A DNA stretch of 28,015 bases from Dichomitus squalens LYAD-421 SS1 (lineage: Eukaryota > Basidiomycota > Agaricomycetes > Polyporales > Polyporaceae): the NCBI RefSeq assembly GCF_000275845.1, contig NW_006766944.1, forward strand, positions 1 to 28,015, written 5' to 3'. Of the stretch, positions 8,201 through 19,613 are shown piece after piece. The number at the start of each line of letters is the position of its first letter. Position 1 is the stretch's first letter. The position numbers were made by a program, and so were the translations under genes. The notes under the pieces were generated by a model. It was given only the letters and a program-made list of their open reading frames with translations. It had not been told where the DNA came from and did no database searches.

Positions 8201-10632
8201 ATGCCCATCGTTCAGTTTGCACCCTTTCAATCTCTCGTGCAGCCCGCTTTCTGGCATGCCCTCACTGATCTGAAGATCGATGTCCTTCGTCTTTCAGAGG
8301 ATGCCCTTCCGGTGACAGCGACGTATACCACAGGCCGCGCCGTCAAGGACCGCGAGACAGGAAATGACATTGCGCTAGGCTGCAACCTGACCATAAGCGG
8401 CGACGCGTTCTCCAACACCCAGTGCGTCGTTCTCGTTCGCTGGTCTGAGTACGGAAGGTCTCATCCGATGCCACAGTGTGCCACAGCATGCGGTCGCTGC
8501 TACGGGATCCTTCAAGAATTTCAACACCATCGAAGACTTCAAGAACGCGGACAAGACCGCGCTATTCAACTCTGTTGCCGACGAGATCTGGAAGAGCATT
8601 ACCGTCGACAAATCCACAGCCCTCCTCAACCGCTTCCTTGTCCTCACCTTCGCTGATCTCAAGAAGTACAAGTACTTCTACTGGTTCGCATTCCCCGCTT
8701 TCGCTTCCAAGCCAGCATGGGAGATCGACGGAGAATGGGCCGCAGCAGAAGACATACTTGGCGCGGACTCGGTAAGTTCTCTATTATCGCCGCCGTCCTC
8801 GTACCCACTCGCGCATTCGGCACCTTCCCTTCTAAGCTCGCCGCCATCCGACCTCAACTACGTGTATCTCCGCGCCCCTTCTTCCTCGTTCGCGCCTCCG
8901 GGGGGCAAGCTACAACAGCACCAGTCGAGGACTACGTGTCCTTCTTCGCCGGCGTCCCCCCAGCTGAGCGCGCCATCGGCTTTATTGATCCATCTGCCGT
9001 GCCCAACAACCCCGGCTGGCCGCTCCGTAATCTACTCGCCTACCTCCGTGCGTTGTACCCCGAGGACGCTGCGCAAGGCCTCCGTGTGTTGTGCTGGCGC
9101 GATAGTGAAACCCCCCAGACCGGCGCCCCAGGCGGATGGAAAAGTCGATTTGGGGTGGTGAAGCAGGGCGCGGGCGAGTCGATTGCACCGACTGAGAAGC
9201 CAAGCGCGGTCGGATGGGAGAAGAACATACAAGGCAAGCTCGGGGCTCGCGTCGCAGATCTTGCTCCCATGATGGACCCGACGAGGTGAGTACTTAGTGC
9301 AGTGAAAGTTTCGCACGGCCCGGCGCGCGACGAGACTGATCGTTTCGCCAGGCTCGCGGACCAGGCCGTGGACCTCAACCTCAAGCTGATGCGATGGCGC
9401 ATCCTCCCCGCACTCGATTTGGAGAAAGTCGCGAAGACTCGTTGTCTCCTGCTTGGCGCTGGCACGCTGGGGTGTTACGTCGCGCGCACGCTCATGGTAC
9501 GGCTGCGTATCTCGCATCATCAGATTAGCCTCACCTAAAGCATTTGTAGGGATGGGGCGTACGAACCATCACCTTCGTCGACTCGGCGCGCGTTTCGTTT
9601 TCGAATCCTGTCCGGCAGCCGCTATTCGACTTTGAGGACTGCCTTAACGGCGGCAAGCCAAAAGCAGCGTGCGCGGCAGAGAAGCTCAAGAAGATCTTTC
9701 CAGGAGTTGTGAGTGATTCTCGCCTTGCTGTGTCTGTCATACGCGATCTAACGATGAGTCAGAACTCCAACGGATACAATCTGTCCATTCCCATGCCTGG
9801 CCACCCGATCCCGGCCGGCTCTGTAGAGCAGGCGAAGAAAGACGTCGCGACGCTGGAAAAGCTTGTCGACGAACACGACGTCATCTTCCTCCTGATGGAC
9901 TCGCGCGAGTCTCGCTGGTTGCCGACGGTTCTCGGCGCAACGAAGGGCAAGATCATACTCAACGCTGCGCTCGGCTTTGACACGTTCCTCGTAATGCGAC
10001 ACGGAGCCCGGACGCCGACTGCGAAGGGCGAGCGCCTTGGCTGCTATTATTGCAATGACATCGTCGCGCCCTCTGATGTAAGTCTTCTGAATATCACTCT
10101 GGTCGCCGACCGCCTACTGACTCCTCGTGCAAGTCGCTCACGGATAGGACGCTGGACCAGATGTGCACGGTGACGCGCCCTGGCCTGGCCTCGATCGCGG
10201 CGTCGACTGCTGTCGAGCTGCTTGTTTCAATGCTCCAGCATCCCGAAGGGTACGTCGTGAGAACACGAAGGATTTGACTGACTGACATTGACTGTCCACA
10301 GCATCAACGCGCCCGCGCCGCCCCCGCAAGCAGGTAGCGCAGAGGCCGGCCACGGCCACGAGTCCATCCTCGGGCTAGTACCACATCAACTGCGCGGATT
10401 CCTCGCACAATTCCGGAATGTCCCCATTGTCGGTGCGGCGTACAACCGATGTACGGGTTGCAGCGAGAAGGTGCTGGAGACGTACGAGAAGGAGGGCTTC
10501 GACATGCTCTTGAAGGCGTTCAACGACACGGAGTATCTGCCGGAGCTTACGGGACTGAAGCAGATGTACGAGGAGACGCAAGCGGCGTTGGAGAACGATG
10601 ACCTCGTCGACGGGGAGGAAGACGATTTCTAG
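8201..10632 (+). CDS. ATG7: Ubiquitin-like modifier-activating enzyme ATG7 (autophagy E1)
   Basis: Eight exons: 8201-8421, 8477-8771, 8837-9285, 9352-9496, 9550-9708, 9763-10077, 10134-10249 and 10302-10632; 676 aa, normal for fungal ATG7. ATG7 adenylates the C-terminal Gly of ATG8 and ATG12 and passes them as thioesters to the E2 enzymes ATG3 and ATG10, driving autophagosome expansion. The N-terminal domain carries [11 protein letters not shown] and [16 protein letters not shown]. The E1 domain carries the nucleotide-binding GAGTLG (357-362), the [17 protein letters not shown] segment, and the catalytic Cys539 in [11 protein letters not shown]. The C-terminus has [12 protein letters not shown] and ends in an acidic tail (DGEEDDF), as expected for the ATG8-binding end. 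Introns are 52-66 nt. The start matches the family N-terminus (VQFAPFQS). The next gene, SEC61, starts 335 nt downstream. Confidence 0.95.
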
Positions 10633-10967
10633 ATGGACATGTACGATGGTCGCGAACAAGAAGCGCGGAATGATGTGTGTTGTATGACTGTAGCCATGGG
10701 GCATGTATGTATACCAGGATGTATACCAGGATAATGTAGCGGTTGTATACCCTTCGCGACTTGGTACGTGTCGGATAGGATGATACTTACGTGTCCTCAG
10801 GCGGGCATCACTGTGCGCTGTCGCGAGAGGGCGTCTGTGTCCAGCGCGATGTTTGTGTGTGTTTGGGATTGCCACCTCAGCGGGATATGCGCGACGTGTC
10901 TGCTGGACAGACTTCACCTCCGTTCGCTGACCCCTGCCGCTCCTTCCTTCCTTCCTCTTCGTCCACC

Positions 10968-12840
10968 ATGAGCGGTTGTACGTTCTCCAGCTTTCTTCAT
11001 TCTCATCCGCGATACTCATAAAACATTCTCAGTTCGGTTTTTGAATCTCGTCCGGCCTTTTCTGCCCATTCTCCCCGAGGTTTCCTCCCCAGATCGCAAG
11101 GTACGTCGTTTTGCCCACTCATACTAATCTCCCTTCCTTACCCTCCTTCGCGCGCGTCCTACAGGTTCCCTTCAACCAAAAGGTGCTATGGACAGCCGTC
11201 ACCCTCCTCATCTTCCTCGTCTGCTCCCAAGTCCCCCTCTACGGTATCATGTCCTCCGACTCCGCTGACCCCCTCTATTGGATGCGTGTCATCCTCGCGT
11301 CCAACCGTGGAACACTCATGGAGCTTGGTATCACCCCTATCGTCACTTCCGGCATGATCATCCAGCTTCTCGCGGGCGCGAACTTGATCGAGGTCGACTT
11401 CTCGTTAAAGGAGGATCGCGCGCTCTTCAGCGGGGCTCAGAAACGTGAGTATCTGTTAGTCTGAGCCACGTTAGATGTACGTAGACCTTACTGGTCTTCG
11501 CAATGGCCGGGCTGGTATCGATGAGGAAGGAGCGCGTTTACGTCGTCTCGCCCTTGGCAAGAGACCATGTCGCGTGCCGCTTGCGTTCCCCGAGGCGAAA
11601 GGTGGCCTGTACGCTCATCCGCGTTCAGAGAGACAGCGGGCGCACCTCTGTGTTCTTGCCGAGTTTTGACCGTGTTACACATGAGTACTGACTTGTTCCT
11701 CCAGTCTTCGCCCTCATCCTCGCCCTCGGTCAGGCTACAGTTTACGTTCTCACCGGCATGTACGGTCAACCGCGCGACCTTGGTGCGGGTATCTGCTTGC
11801 TCCTCATCATCCAACTCGTCTCTGCATCCCTTATCGTCATCCTCCTCGACGAGCTGCTCCAGAAGGGTTACGGTCTCGGCTCCGGCATCTCCCTCTTCAT
11901 CGCGACGAACATCTGTGAGTCTATCGTGTGGAAAGCGTTCTCTCCCACTACCGTCAACACCGGCCGTGGCCCCGAGTTCGAGGGTGCCGTCGTCTCCCTG
12001 TTCCACCTCCTCTTCACTTGGAATGACAAGGGCCGTGCCCTCCGCGAGGCCTTCTGGCGCGATCGTCTCCCGAACATCATGAACCTCATCGCAACCGTTG
12101 TGGTCTTTGCGGTTGTCATTTACCTACAAGGTTTCCGCATCGAGATACCCGTCAAGTCAAACCGCTTCCGTGGCCAGCGCGGCTCTTACCCCGTCAAGCT
12201 CTTCTATACCTCCAACATGCCCATCATGTTGGAGTCCGCGCTCACGTCAAACGTCTTCATCATCTCACAGATGCTCGCTAGTCGCTTCCCCAACAACTTC
12301 CTCGTCCGCCTCCTTGGCGTTTGGGAGCCCCTCGAGGACTCGCCCCAGCTCGCGGCTGTCTCGGGCATCGCATACTACATGTCGCCTCCCCACACTCTCC
12401 GCTCTGCCCTCCTCGACCCTATCCATACTCTTATCTACATCGCATTCACCGTCACAGCGTGCGCGATCTTCTCAAAGACTTGGATTGAGGTTTCGGGCTC
12501 TGGCCCGCGCGATATCGCGAAACAGCTCAAGGATCAGCAGATGGTCATGGCTGGTCACCGTGAGGGCTCCATGTACAAGGAGCTCAAGCGCGTCGTCCCA
12601 ACTGCGGCTGCGCTTGGTGGTGCCATCCTCGGCCTCCTATCTGTAGTGGCGGACTTGATGGGCGCGATCGGCAGCGGGACCGGTATCCTCATGGCGGTCA
12701 CGATCATCTACGGCTGTAAGTCACCGTATCTTCCATGACCCATGGGACGTCTATTAACGTTTCGTGATTATGTAGACTGGGAGATTGGCATGCGGGAGTC
12801 GGGCGGTCCTGAGATGGCAGCGCTCGGCGAGCTGTTCTAG
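10968..12840 (+). CDS. SEC61: Protein translocon subunit SEC61 alpha
   Basis: Five exons: 10968-10977, 11033-11100, 11165-11444, 11705-12715 and 12776-12840; 477 aa, the usual length. It is the ten-helix pore of the ER translocon that passes nascent secretory proteins across and membrane proteins into the ER, working with the beta and gamma subunits. Family motifs seen: [16 protein letters not shown] at the N-terminus, the plug and helix-2 region ([24 protein letters not shown]), [10 protein letters not shown], the cytosolic loop with [15 protein letters not shown], and the loop-8 ribosome contact ([21 protein letters not shown], split here only for length). The first exon is only 10 nt, ATG plus two codons and one base; the GTACGT donor at 10978 restores MSGFRFLNLV. 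Intron 3 is 260 nt, far longer than its neighbours. Confidence 0.95.
11445..11704 (+). other. Unusually long SEC61 intron 3
   Basis: A 260-nt GT-AG intron (GTGAGT donor, CTCCAG acceptor, CTGAC branch-like motif near 11688) in a gene whose other introns are 55-64 nt. I looked for a C/D snoRNA: D-box-like CTGA occurs, but the only C-box-like stretch (CGATGAG near 11519) is imperfect and badly spaced. Nothing else was recognised in it. Confidence 0.6.
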
Positions 12841-13428
12841 ACGAACATCAACCCGCGCGGGACCCAATACGACCCACCAGCACTAATACTAATAGTAGTA
12901 TCAGTACTAGAGCATGGTCTTCAGGACGCAGGCTGTACATCATCATTCCTCAGACTGGACAGGCAGGGCAGGTGGCTTCATGGGTTACGACGACGTCAAA
13001 GTTATGTTACCGGTAGCACCGACGTTCCACAATAATTTAATCTGGCGGTCAATCGATGGGCGAATATGGGAGGGCCCTACTTACTGGTCGCGGTGGTCCA
13101 CGAATGGATGCTTATCATACAAGGGTATCTATCCTGCGGCCTCGTGCGCGCCTGAGCGCATGCGCCTCATTCCGGTCGTCTTCGTGATGTCTCAACTTCA
13201 CGGCCTCCATCCTCCGACGTGAACGAATCCGCTTGACTCGCAGTGGTCCGTAATGCCCGTAGTGCGATAACGGTGCGCAGTAGGCGGCAGTGTCGAGGTG
13301 GTACCAGTCGGCCGTCCGCGTCGAGGCTGGTTGCTTCTTCACTCCATCTTCTTCCGTTCGTACGCCTCGCTCACCCTTTGTCTGAGAGGTGACGGACTCG
13401 GCAGCAGGAGACTCTCCCCACAGGTGTC
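12841..13428. other. Intergenic region between SEC61 and the ABC transporter
   Basis: About 590 nt with no supported gene; it should hold the SEC61 3' end and the ABC transporter promoter. A short CTAATACTAATAGTAGTATCAGTACTAG stretch near 12880-12908 (described here by its TACTA repeats) is the only oddity. Confidence 0.4.
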
Positions 13429-16400
13429 ATGGAAATCTGCAATAAGTCCCATTGGACCGACCTGTCGAACTCATGCGTCCGCGATTCTCTCGCGGCTGTC
13501 GCTCCCGCTCTTCTCGTGGCCGGTGTGCTCATCGCATCTATTCCTCAACTGCGGAGGACGCTCTCCAAACTGGGGAGACCTTTTGCAGACTTCCTTTCTT
13601 ACTCTGAAGCTGAAGCCCTCCTCTCCGAGCCCCATCACAGCACGCACGAGGAAGATCAGCGAGCGTCCCCTTGGTCGCCCATTTTCCTATGCGCCGTCTC
13701 GCTCGCCATATCCCTCGTCTGGCTTACTCTGGGATGCTATCGTCTCGTTATGGACTCCGGTTTATGGAGCGGGACTCGCGACATACTCGTCTCTAGTACC
13801 TGGCTTTATGCTGCTCTCCGCCCCCTCATATGGCCATTTTTCTCTGTCCCTTTCGACCTCTTCTCGCTGTTCACCCTACACATGCTCTTTAGCATCATCG
13901 TCGGCTTCGGATACGTGTACGATGATTATGTCTATGCAACTCCATTTCCATCCACTCTCGAGACCGCGCTGTTCATGGGCAATGCCGTCGCTGTCGCCGT
14001 GCTTCTCGCCGTGGTATTGAACATGCGGCTCACGACCAGCTCCGAGATCAAGGACTATGTGGGTGATATTCCGCAAGAGTCTTGCGGACTACTAACGTAT
14101 GCTTGTGTGCGCAGGGCGTAGATGGCACTCCAGAGGACCACACCAATCTCTGGGGATGGATGTCCTTCGACTGGGTCACACCGCTGCTCCGGAAGGCGGT
14201 CGCCAACACCACGCTCACCCAGAGCGACGTATACTCTATCAGCCCCATCATGCAAGCGCGTCCGCTCTTCATCAAGTTCTCCCGCCTTCGAGGCGGCCTA
14301 CTTGGTCGCGTCTGGCGAGCAAACTCGCGCGATATGATCCTGGACGTTGGCTTGACGTACGTTAGCATTGTGCTAAGTTATGCCGGCCCGTTCTTTCTGA
14401 AGCACATCCTCGACGCGCTGGATGATACCCGAGGAGATCAGGGGCCCGAGGCGCGCGCCATTGCGTATGTGTATGCGATCGCGGCGTTCTCATGTACCCT
14501 CCTTGGGGCGCAAATTGACTTACAACATCTGTACTTCGGGAGAAGAGCGGCGATCAGGGTACGAACGGAACTCATGGTTGCGATCTACGACAAAGCACTG
14601 AAAAGGAAGACCTTGTCGGGAGCCGCGAGCAATGGGCACGGCCAGAACAACAACCTCCCTGCCAAGTCGGAGGCGTCTCCCAGCAGCGCAAACAGCGGAA
14701 AGGTCCTGAATCTCATGTCAGCTGACGTCAGCTCTGTCTCCAACACGGTGTCGACGGCACACATTATTTACGGAGGTAAGCCATCACTTGGTAGTATGCC
14801 ATCGTTCTCCTGAACTCCGTCACAGCGCCGTTCCAGATCGTAATCGCTACGTTGTTCCTCTACGAGTAAGACAATCTAACCTCTCGGTGCTCTACCACTC
14901 ACGCAGTTTCAAGAATTCTCGGCTGGGCCGCCTTCGCTGGTTTCATTGTTGTCCTCTTGACCTTGCCTTTAAACAATATGATGGCGAAGAGGACTAGTGC
15001 GATAGCTAAACGAACCTCCGCGGCGCGCGACAGTCGAATGGGCGTGCTGAACGAGCTCATCACAGCGATCAAGTTCATCAAATTCTTCGCCTGGGAAGAC
15101 AAGTGGGTGGAACGTGTCCTCAGTGCTCGCACCGTCGAGCTGCATTGGATAACCAAAGGTACAGTAGACTTGCATCCTAACACTTGATGCGCTGACGCCG
15201 TCTTCCAGAACGCGTCAATTCAATCTTGTTTTCTCTGCTTGGATATATCTCGCCAGTACTAGTCTCGGCCGCGTCATTCTACGTGTACATTGCGCAAGGA
15301 AATGAACTGAGCATCGGCACTGCGTTCACGGTCCGTACTCCCCATGTCATCTATCGCGTCAGGATACTTAGCACACGCACACATCTTTAGGCCCTTGCAC
15401 TATACTCCAAAGTGCGCCAGCCCTTCAACACTGTCAACACCTTCTTCTCCCAGCTCCTTCGGGTACGCTTGTCCTGCTCGGAGTTCTCAAATGCCGTTAT
15501 CACTCAACGACTGTTCATCAGTCCAAAGTGGCGCTCGATCGGATAGCAACCTATCTCGACGAGGATGAAATAGACGGACAGGTCTCGAATTTGCAGAGGA
15601 ATCCCGTCGACGAGGAGGACCCGGGTCTAGCGATTGTCGATGGCTCATTTCGGTGGAATTCCATTGGAACCGACACTAGCAATGCGGGAGAGTCGGTCGC
15701 AGCGCCGATATTCAACACCTCCGCATCTTCGGCACACCATGACTTTGAGTTGAAGGACATCAACATCGTTTTTCCGGAAGGCAGGCTCACTCTCGTAACC
15801 GGACCCACTGCAGGCGGGAAGACGGCACTTCTGATGGCGTTGCTCGGTGAAATGACGACTCTGCACGGTCGAGTGTTTACATCGAAGAACTCGTCCAAGA
15901 TCGACGATCGTGGGCTTATCCGCTCAATCTCTTACGCGGCGCAAACACCATGGCTTCGCCACCAGAGTATCAGGGAGAATGTTCTGTTTGGATTTCCATA
16001 CAACGATGATCGTTACAGAGCCGTGATCGAATGCTGTGCATTGATTCCAGACCTGGAGATGCTCGAGGACGGAGATGCGACGGAGATTGGTACACGGTGA
16101 GCCCGACTCAATTCTTCCAGCGCTCAGAGTCTCATGAGTCCCACAGTGGCGTCACCTTGTCTGGTGGCCAAAAAGCTCGGTGAGTAGTCACAATCCGCCC
16201 GGCCATACGTCGTCCCCTCATCAAATATCAGTGTGGCACTTGCTCGGGCGGTCTACGCTCCAACGAAGTATGTGCTTCTAGACGATCCGCTGAGTGCGGT
16301 GGATAGCCACACGGCGCGGTTCCTAGTCGAAAGACTTCTGCGTGGACCGCTGCTAGCCGGTCGCACTGTGGTGAGGATGCGGCCAATTCATTCTCCTTCA

Positions 16401-19185
16401 CCTTTTGAGTATGGTCGTACTGAAGGGCGACAACACGGGTAGATCCTTGTTACTCACCACGTCGACCTTGTGCTGCCAAGCGCACATTATCTTTTGCGCA
16501 TGGTAAACGGCCGCATCGAGACACAAGGCACTGTGGAAGACTTGCGCGTACGTGGCATTCTAGGTACCGTCGCGGCACTCGAGGAGCGCGAACTCGCGGC
16601 GGGATCCAGGGAACGTTTAGTAGCTTCTGAAGTTGGAACTGTCCCTGGTGGGAAGCCGATCGAGGTTGAAAAAACTGCCTTGAAGAAACCAAGAGTGCTA
16701 GTCGAAGAGGAGCGTCGCGCCGTGGGTCGCATCAAGTGGCCGACATACAAAGCTTATCTTGAGGCCTCGTGCGATGCATCCATTATCTGTAGACCGGACG
16801 TGTCGCTCACCACATGCTAGATCCTATTGGACATGGGTCATCTTGGGTATACTTGTGTTCGTTTCGCAATTTGTCGGCGTAGGAGAGAAGGTCTGGATAA
16901 AGGTGCGTTTGGGCGCAATGTCTACTATTGTGTCTCTGAATCGCCTTTCGAAGATCTGGGGTGAAGCATACCGGATGGGAGGTTCCCTACCAGCTATGCA
17001 GCTCTCCGCTATGTACTGGGGAAGCACCAAAGGCCAGAAAGCCTTGCCCGCCAGCGCGCGGTCTGTCGCACAAGTGCTACTTACCCCTACCGGCGACCAA
17101 TCCACCCGCTGGGCCAATATGACCTTTCCTCCCGCTGAAGAGCACCCATACTTCTACATCGGGATCTATACAGCCATCGCATTGTCTGCGGGGCTGATCA
17201 GCGTTTGCGCAGCTATAGCGCAGTACGCCGGCGGACTCCGAGCTTCAAGATTGATGTTCGAGCAACTGCTGAATAACGTTGTGCGTGCCACTATGCGATG
17301 GTACGACACTACACCTCAAGGTCGTCTACTGAATCGGTTCAGCAAGGTGGGGTCCTTCGGACGGTCGAAGTGTCGGACTGGAATGCTCACTGTATGTCCA
17401 TAGGACATTGAGACCATCGACACCTCGCTTGGTCAGACACTGCGGTCGATCTCCGAATCTCTGGCCTCCCTGGTAGTATCGCTAGTGATCATTACGTGAG
17501 TAATGAACCAGCCTCAGCTCTTGCTCGTACTGACGTCCCTGTAGCGTCATATTTCCCTTGTTCGTCGTACCAGCGACTATCCTCACATACTTCTACATCC
17601 TCATTGCGTCGTTGTACCAACCGGCGGGACGCGACATCCGACGAATGGAATCGACGTCAAAGAGCCCAATCTTCTCTGGCCTGAGCGAGGTTCTGGACGG
17701 AATTGTCACCATTCGCGCCTTCAGCGTAGAGGCGCGTTTCCTGGACGACTTCTTCAAGAAAGTCGACGCCGCAACGCAGATGTTCCATATGTTCTGGCAG
17801 GTCAACCGATGGCTACAGTTGCAGCTGCAGGTGGTCAATGCGATTATGGTCCTAACAACGACGCTCTTCGCGCTGTCGGGCTATGTGAGCGCGGGTCTCG
17901 CTGGTATCTGCATCACTTCGGCGATATCTTTCACGGGGGATGTATATTGGGTCTGTCGCAACTGGGCTAACCTGGAGCTCGAGTTCAAGTGAGTTGCTAT
18001 TTCTCTCCGAGCGCGGTCTATCTGACGAATGGTCGTGAAAGCTCTGTCGAACGCATTGTGGAGTACCTCGATCTCCCGAAGGAGCCCCCAACGCACATCT
18101 CGAAGAGCAGACCCCCCGCATACTGGCCGTCATCGACCAGCACGAACGGGGATTCCCTTCTCGTTGTCAGGGACCTCGTCGTCAAGTACGCTCCTGAACT
18201 CCCTCCGGTGCTCCATGGGGTCTCGTTCTCCCTCAGAGCAAGAGAGCGCGTAGGGTTGATTGGGCGTACGGGGAGCGGGAAGTCGACGTTGGCGATGAGC
18301 CTTCTGCGATTCGTGAGTCTGCGGGCGACTTGGCACTGTGTATTCTTACTCACGAAAAACTTGTCCAGGTCGAGCCTGCGAGCGGGAGCATCATCATTGA
18401 CGGTATAGACATCAGCAGTGTCGGTCTGCATGACCTTCGTTCTCGGATTGTAAGTGACATTCCCTGTTCGCACAATCGTTGCGCTGAGAAGTCCGCAGAC
18501 GTTCATACCGCAGGATGCCACATTGTTCTCGGGGACTCTGCGCGAGAACCTGGACCCGTTCAGTGAGTAGCAGGAGGCGTACGGCGGGAGCTCGAGCTAA
18601 CGTCAGTTGGCAGACGAGCATACTGATGCCGAATGTCTCGATGTCTTATACCGCGTCCACTTGCTGTCGGACGCGCGTGCTACTCCAAATTCTCGGGACT
18701 CACATCCGGAAATCACAGGTGGAGATGCCACCAGAGGAGATGCAGAAGGAAAACTCGAAGAAACGACGCGCACGATTACCCTGGACGCGGAGGTCTCGGC
18801 CGGAGGAACAAACTTCTCTCAAGGGCAGCGGCAGCTTATCGCGATGGCGCGGGCACTTCTCCGCCATAGCGCGTTGGTGATACTCGATGAGGCTACAAGC
18901 AGCATAGATATGGAGACGGACGCGAAGATACAGGCAACGATCCGGGAGGAGTTCAAGGAGTCGATGTTGCTCACCGTGGCGCATCGTCTGCGGACGATCG
19001 TCGACTATGACCGGCTCCTGGTGCTGGACAAGGGCAAAGTCGTTGAGTTCGACACGCCGCTCAACCTTATTCATAGGGAAGGAGGGATTTTCAGGAGCTT
19101 GTGTGCGGAGAGCGGGACGTTGGAGGAGCTCGAGGAGGTGGCGAGGGCGAAAACGGACAGGGACTCTCTTGTTGGTAGATCCTAG
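13429..19185 (+). CDS. ABCC/MRP-type full ABC transporter
   Basis: Eighteen exons: 13429-14058, 14115-14775, 14826-14865, 14914-15158, 15209-15330, 15391-15462, 15522-16096, 16147-16179, 16232-16370, 16443-16768, 16821-16902, 16954-17346, 17404-17495, 17545-17988, 18042-18312, 18369-18449, 18499-18562 and 18614-19185; 1613 aa. Layout is TMD0-TMD1-NBD1-TMD2-NBD2, typical of ABCC exporters of glutathione conjugates and similar anions at vacuolar or plasma membranes. Exon 1 encodes several N-terminal membrane helices. NBD1 has Walker A GPTAGGKT (684-691), signature LSGGQKAR and Walker B LLDDP with Asp at the catalytic Glu position, the usual ABCC degeneracy. NBD2 has Walker A GRTGSGKS (1359-1366), signature FSQGQRQ, Walker [12 protein letters not shown] with Glu, and H-loop AHR. 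So only the second ATP site should hydrolyse well. In intron 3 I use the AG at 14913, because the AG at 14906 breaks the frame. Substrate unknown. Confidence 0.93.
16903..16953 (+). other. ABC transporter intron 11 with no stop and a multiple-of-three length
   Basis: GTGCGT...GAAG, 51 nt, open in the coding frame. Retaining it would add 17 residues just before IWGEAYRM without disturbing the frame. Family comparison (WIK followed directly by WGEAY-like sequence) favours splicing. Confidence 0.6.
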
Positions 19186-19548
19186 AGCGACATGACCGAT
19201 GTCATGCCATCCTCTATGTGCTCAAGTACGGTGTTGTGATGCATCGCCGCGTGGAGGTAGTTTCGGGCGAGTGGATAGACATGGTCGTACGCGAGACAGG
19301 TGGAGGGCGCCAATCTAATCAAAGGACCTGGTTGTGAGCAGTCAAGACTCAAGTACATACTCAAGCCTTGGATGGCTGTCGTCTGCACCACCGCTCGTCA
19401 TACAACATTAATACTCGGTTTGTGTATTCGATGGCCAAACGCGCCAGCGACGTCCTCGACCGGAAGCGCAGCGGAGTGGACAGTGATGACATCACCCTGT
19501 ACCTGCCCCTCTCACTCCATCCTGCGTCACTGTCCATCCCCTCCGGCG
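19186..19548. other. Intergenic region upstream of the HAM1-like gene
   Basis: About 360 nt with no supported gene. It should hold the ABC transporter 3' end and the promoter of the next gene. Confidence 0.45.
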
Positions 19549-19554
19549 TATAAA
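19549..19554 (+). promoter_or_regulatory. TATA box of the HAM1-like gene
   Basis: A clean TATAAA in GCGTATAAAGCC, 65 nt upstream of the ATG at 19614, followed by a pyrimidine-rich stretch suitable for transcription start. Confidence 0.6.
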
Positions 19555-19613
19555 GCCTTGCAGTCCGTTCCCCGACCTATCCAACTTTGTCTTCGTCCTC
19601 ACACAATCTCGTC

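Noticed and set aside
11445..11704. C/D snoRNA in the SEC61 intron
   Set aside because: The only C-box-like sequence is imperfect and too far from a CTGA D-box; no terminal stem.
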